Assembly: GCF_003574315.2 (NCBI RefSeq)
Contig: NZ_AP025739.1
Location: forward strand, 3,534,001 to 3,598,000
Direction of reading: 5' to 3'
DNA length: 64,000 bases
Source: Capsulimonas corticalis
GTDB lineage: Bacteria > Armatimonadota > Armatimonadia > Armatimonadales > Capsulimonadaceae
Shown: piece by piece, positions 62,322-64,000 of the stretch
Position numbering within the stretch: the stretch's first letter is position 1
Layout of the letters: each line of letters opens with the position of its first letter
The notes under the pieces: generated by a model
The model's input: the letters and a program-made list of their open reading frames with translations, nothing else
Told to the model about the DNA's origin: nothing
The model's database searches: none
Position numbers and translations under genes: made by a program

Positions 62322-62345
62322 TTTTCCCAACAAGCTGCTTCGCAG
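62322..62345 (-). repeat. Inverted repeat copy L (24 bp, flanks the 62456 gene)
   Basis: The reverse complement of 62322-62345 matches 63120-63143 at 22 of 24 positions (core AAGCAGCTT with TTGGGAAAA). The two copies face each other across the 62456-62962 gene. Confidence 0.6.
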
Positions 62346-62455
62346 CGAAAAAGAAGCGCCTGCGATTATCGTCCTTGCTCGTTCAACAAGTCGCAAAGGC
62401 TGTGTGCAAATATAAATGCGTATGCGATTCCCTGTCCTCAACATGTTCCCACGCG

Positions 62456-62962
62456 CTAAGAGGGTTTGGCGGCGTGGATGGCGTGATCAATAATTGGACC
62501 GAGTTGCTGTAGCCGCGAAAACTCATCCTCCAGGGAAGAGACGAGGGTAATCCCAGTAAATGGAATCCATATATGGAAGGGTTTTTGATGATGCGCGGAA
62601 TTGATGACATGACCTTTCCAGGACAAAATCTTTGTTCCGCTGTGCTTCAGTAGATACTCGTCAAAGGCGATGCGATTGATTCCATCTTTGGTTAGGCTTG
62701 TTTCCACATGTAGTCCAACGCGCACAAGCCCCTTTTTCAAATCACTGTTTGTCAGGCGCGTCTTGAAATAAATGGCTCCGTCGCACCATTTGTCTTTCGT
62801 AAGTATAAAAATGACGCGATTGCCTGCTGGTACGTAGCGGCATATCGCTTTCCAGTCTTCTTTGAACCATGGCTGCATTTCCAGTCGCCCATGGAGTTCT
62901 TCTAGAAGTTTTAGGTAGGGCGCCCATTCGTCAGCCGTACTTAGCTGCTTGGTGACTGGCAT
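62456..62962 (-). CDS. Cytosolic protein of unknown function
   Basis: A 168-residue protein with mixed alpha/beta composition (WFKEDWKAICRYVPAGNRVI; GLVRVGLHVETSLTKDG), no signal peptide and no recognised family. The DNA is less GC-rich than the neighbours. It lies between two inverted repeats (62322 and 63120), so it might be part of a small mobile or exchanged cassette. The start is the ATG at 62962. Confidence 0.6.
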   Translation of the reverse strand: MPVTKQLSTADEWAPYLKLLEELHGRLEMQPWFKEDWKAICRYVPAGNRVIFILTKDKWCDGAIYFKTRLTNSDLKKGLVRVGLHVETSLTKDGINRIAFDEYLLKHSGTKILSWKGHVINSAHHQKPFHIWIPFTGITLVSSLEDEFSRLQQLGPIIDHAIHAAKPS

Positions 62963-63106
62963 TGAATTCTCGATTCTATTGCTCTGATATGGCTTGAAAG
63001 GATTTGACGTTCGAAGACAAAAAGCCTCTCAATATCCCGGAGAATATTAAAAGACGTCTCGCTTGTGAATGCGCATAGCCTAAGAGGAATGGAACTGAAT
63101 GAGTGG

Positions 63107-63150
63107 CTCCCCTTTTTCCCTGCAAAGCAGCTTATTGGGAAAAAGGGGAG
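63107..63150. repeat. Perfect 14-bp stem with inverted repeat copy R
   Basis: CTCCCCTTTTTCCC at 63107-63120 pairs exactly with 63137-63150 around a 16-base loop. The right part (63120-63143) is the partner of 62322-62345. It could also end transcription of the symporter gene on the minus strand. The 240-base gap around it has no gene. Confidence 0.6.
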
Positions 63151-63204
63151 AACGAGCCTAAGCGAGTTGGGGAATAGGGATGAACGCAGGATTAGTTGCT
63201 GGCT

Positions 63205-64000
63205 TCAAGAAATCCCCGCCAGCGTCTTCTCCTCATCCCCTAAGCCTGCCGGGGCTGAGCTGGCGGGAATATCCTCATGCGCCACGCGCCCATCGTCCAG
63301 TGGGTCGCGCTTGGCGGTTTCCAGCCGCTGGAGCAGATCCTTGATGTCCTTGACGCCGCCGATGGTGAACCAGATCGCGGCGGGGACGCACTGGGCCAGG
63401 AGCAGGATCAAGTACACCTTCCAGAACGGCGCCCAGAACTGATCGGGGATCGCGTTGAAGGCGAAGTGTGCGACGCAGACGCCGATGAATACGGCCCACC
63501 AGCCGAAGGTCCAGACGGCGAAGAGGATCGCGAGGAAACGGTCGCCCTTGGAGAACTCCGAGCCCATCCCCAGCATCTCCCGCCAGCGGCTCTTGCCGAC
63601 CGATTTGACTTCGTGCTCGTGTGGATCGACGGCGTAGATTCCTCGGTGCAGCATCTTCTCTAGATTGAACGGACTTCGGACGCCGCCCGTGATCATGGAG
63701 ATCCCGATATAAAGCGCAATCGCGACGCCGCTGGAGATCAGAGAGATCCACTGGCCGTTGATCGGGAACTTGGTCGCGTGATGCGCCTCCCAGATGTTGG
63801 GGATGACCAGCCCGCCGATGCCCAGCACCGCGCCGGCGATCATTGCGGCGTAGGCGCCTGCCGTGGTGCCGAAGCGGCTGTACAATCCGCCGATCATCAC
63901 CGCGCCGGCGCCGCCCAGCCAGATCGTGCCGGTGATGGCCTGGAAGAACAGGATTTTGTCGGTTTCGACGTAGAACAGGCTGAAGAAGAACGCGAAGACC
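63205..64000 (-). CDS. Sodium:solute symporter (SSS family), C-terminal part
   Basis: The frame is open to the right edge, so the protein starts outside the window; the last 265 residues are visible. It has hydrophobic helices (VFAFFFSLFYVETDKILFF; AAMIAGAVLGIGGLVIP; FGWWAVFIGVCVAHFAFNAI) and the GLYSRFGTTAGAYAAM stretch typical of sugar- and solute-type SSS transporters. The last 30 residues are a charged tail (RLETAKRDPLDDGRVAHED). The substrate is unknown; sodium-driven sugar uptake fits the lifestyle. Confidence 0.82.
   Translation of the reverse strand, partial: VFAFFFSLFYVETDKILFFQAITGTIWLGGAGAVMIGGLYSRFGTTAGAYAAMIAGAVLGIGGLVIPNIWEAHHATKFPINGQWISLISSGVAIALYIGISMITGGVRSPFNLEKMLHRGIYAVDPHEHEVKSVGKSRWREMLGMGSEFSKGDRFLAILFAVWTFGWWAVFIGVCVAHFAFNAIPDQFWAPFWKVYLILLLAQCVPAAIWFTIGGVKDIKDLLQRLETAKRDPLDDGRVAHEDIPASSAPAGLGDEEKTLAGIS

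Noticed and set aside
1-64000. tRNA, rRNA or prophage structural genes
   Set aside because: None recognised on reading both strands; small RNAs without a known shape could have been missed.

Overview
This 64 kb window is GC-rich chromosomal DNA that looks like a member of the Armatimonadota, most plausibly a Capsulimonas-like bacterium. The evidence is inference from content. There are two type-II-pseudopilin-like proteins with a DUF1559 C-terminus and the hallmark [20 protein letters not shown] helix followed by an AREKARQ stretch. There are also many secreted glycoside hydrolases and SGNH esterases, a YpdA-like oxidoreductase, and predicted signal peptides on roughly a third of the genes. 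Gene starts usually carry a Shine-Dalgarno, but three starts (18011, 42451, 56827) sit exactly where a TATAAT/TAGAAT box would begin transcription, so they look leaderless.

Layout. 1-7.4 kb: end of accA, hisS, a DUF4149 membrane protein, a very large secreted DUF3857/transglutaminase TPR protein and a GH26-like hydrolase. 7.4-9.4 kb: an AT-rich island with a proteasome-like Ntn-hydrolase candidate, a decayed copy of the 3' end of a glutathione peroxidase gene and a frameshifted pseudogene. 9.4-14 kb (minus strand): glutathione peroxidase, an ABC exporter and an M48 protease with a TPR tail. 14.3-19.7 kb: a five-gene set joining a substrate-binding/OmpA fusion, a permease, an ATPase and two coiled-coil proteins. 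This is the best candidate here for an undescribed envelope system. 19.8-31.6 kb: a lipoprotein, a Gfo/Idh/MocA dehydrogenase, VanZ-like, GH18, propeller proteins, ComF, a PfkB kinase and several small unknowns.

31.7-36.3 kb is a cytosolic six-PAS histidine kinase with a response regulator whose HD-GYP domain has lost its metal ligands. 36.3-41.5 kb holds a secreted beta-helix protein and polA. 41.6-56.7 kb is a carbohydrate-oriented block: an AraR-like GntR regulator with its own palindromic operators and a tiny coupled leader ORF, a prepilin, an SGNH/discoidin esterase, a giant GH38 alpha-mannosidase-like protein, a second prepilin, a PilT-like protein with a broken Walker A, GH43, and FN3-PA14 proteins. 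56.8-64 kb: YpdA-like reductase, DUF817, a HAD phosphatase behind a consensus promoter and attenuator-like leader, a GH5-like protein, an SGNH hydrolase, a small gene flanked by an inverted repeat pair, and the 3' part of a sodium:solute symporter.

Together the genes describe a saprophytic, polysaccharide-degrading lifestyle: extracellular enzymes, surface pseudopilins, sugar-responsive repressors and sugar metabolism enzymes, with ordinary housekeeping genes between them. No rRNA, tRNA, CRISPR array, transposase or phage structural gene was recognised. Names are by motif recognition only; no database search was possible.
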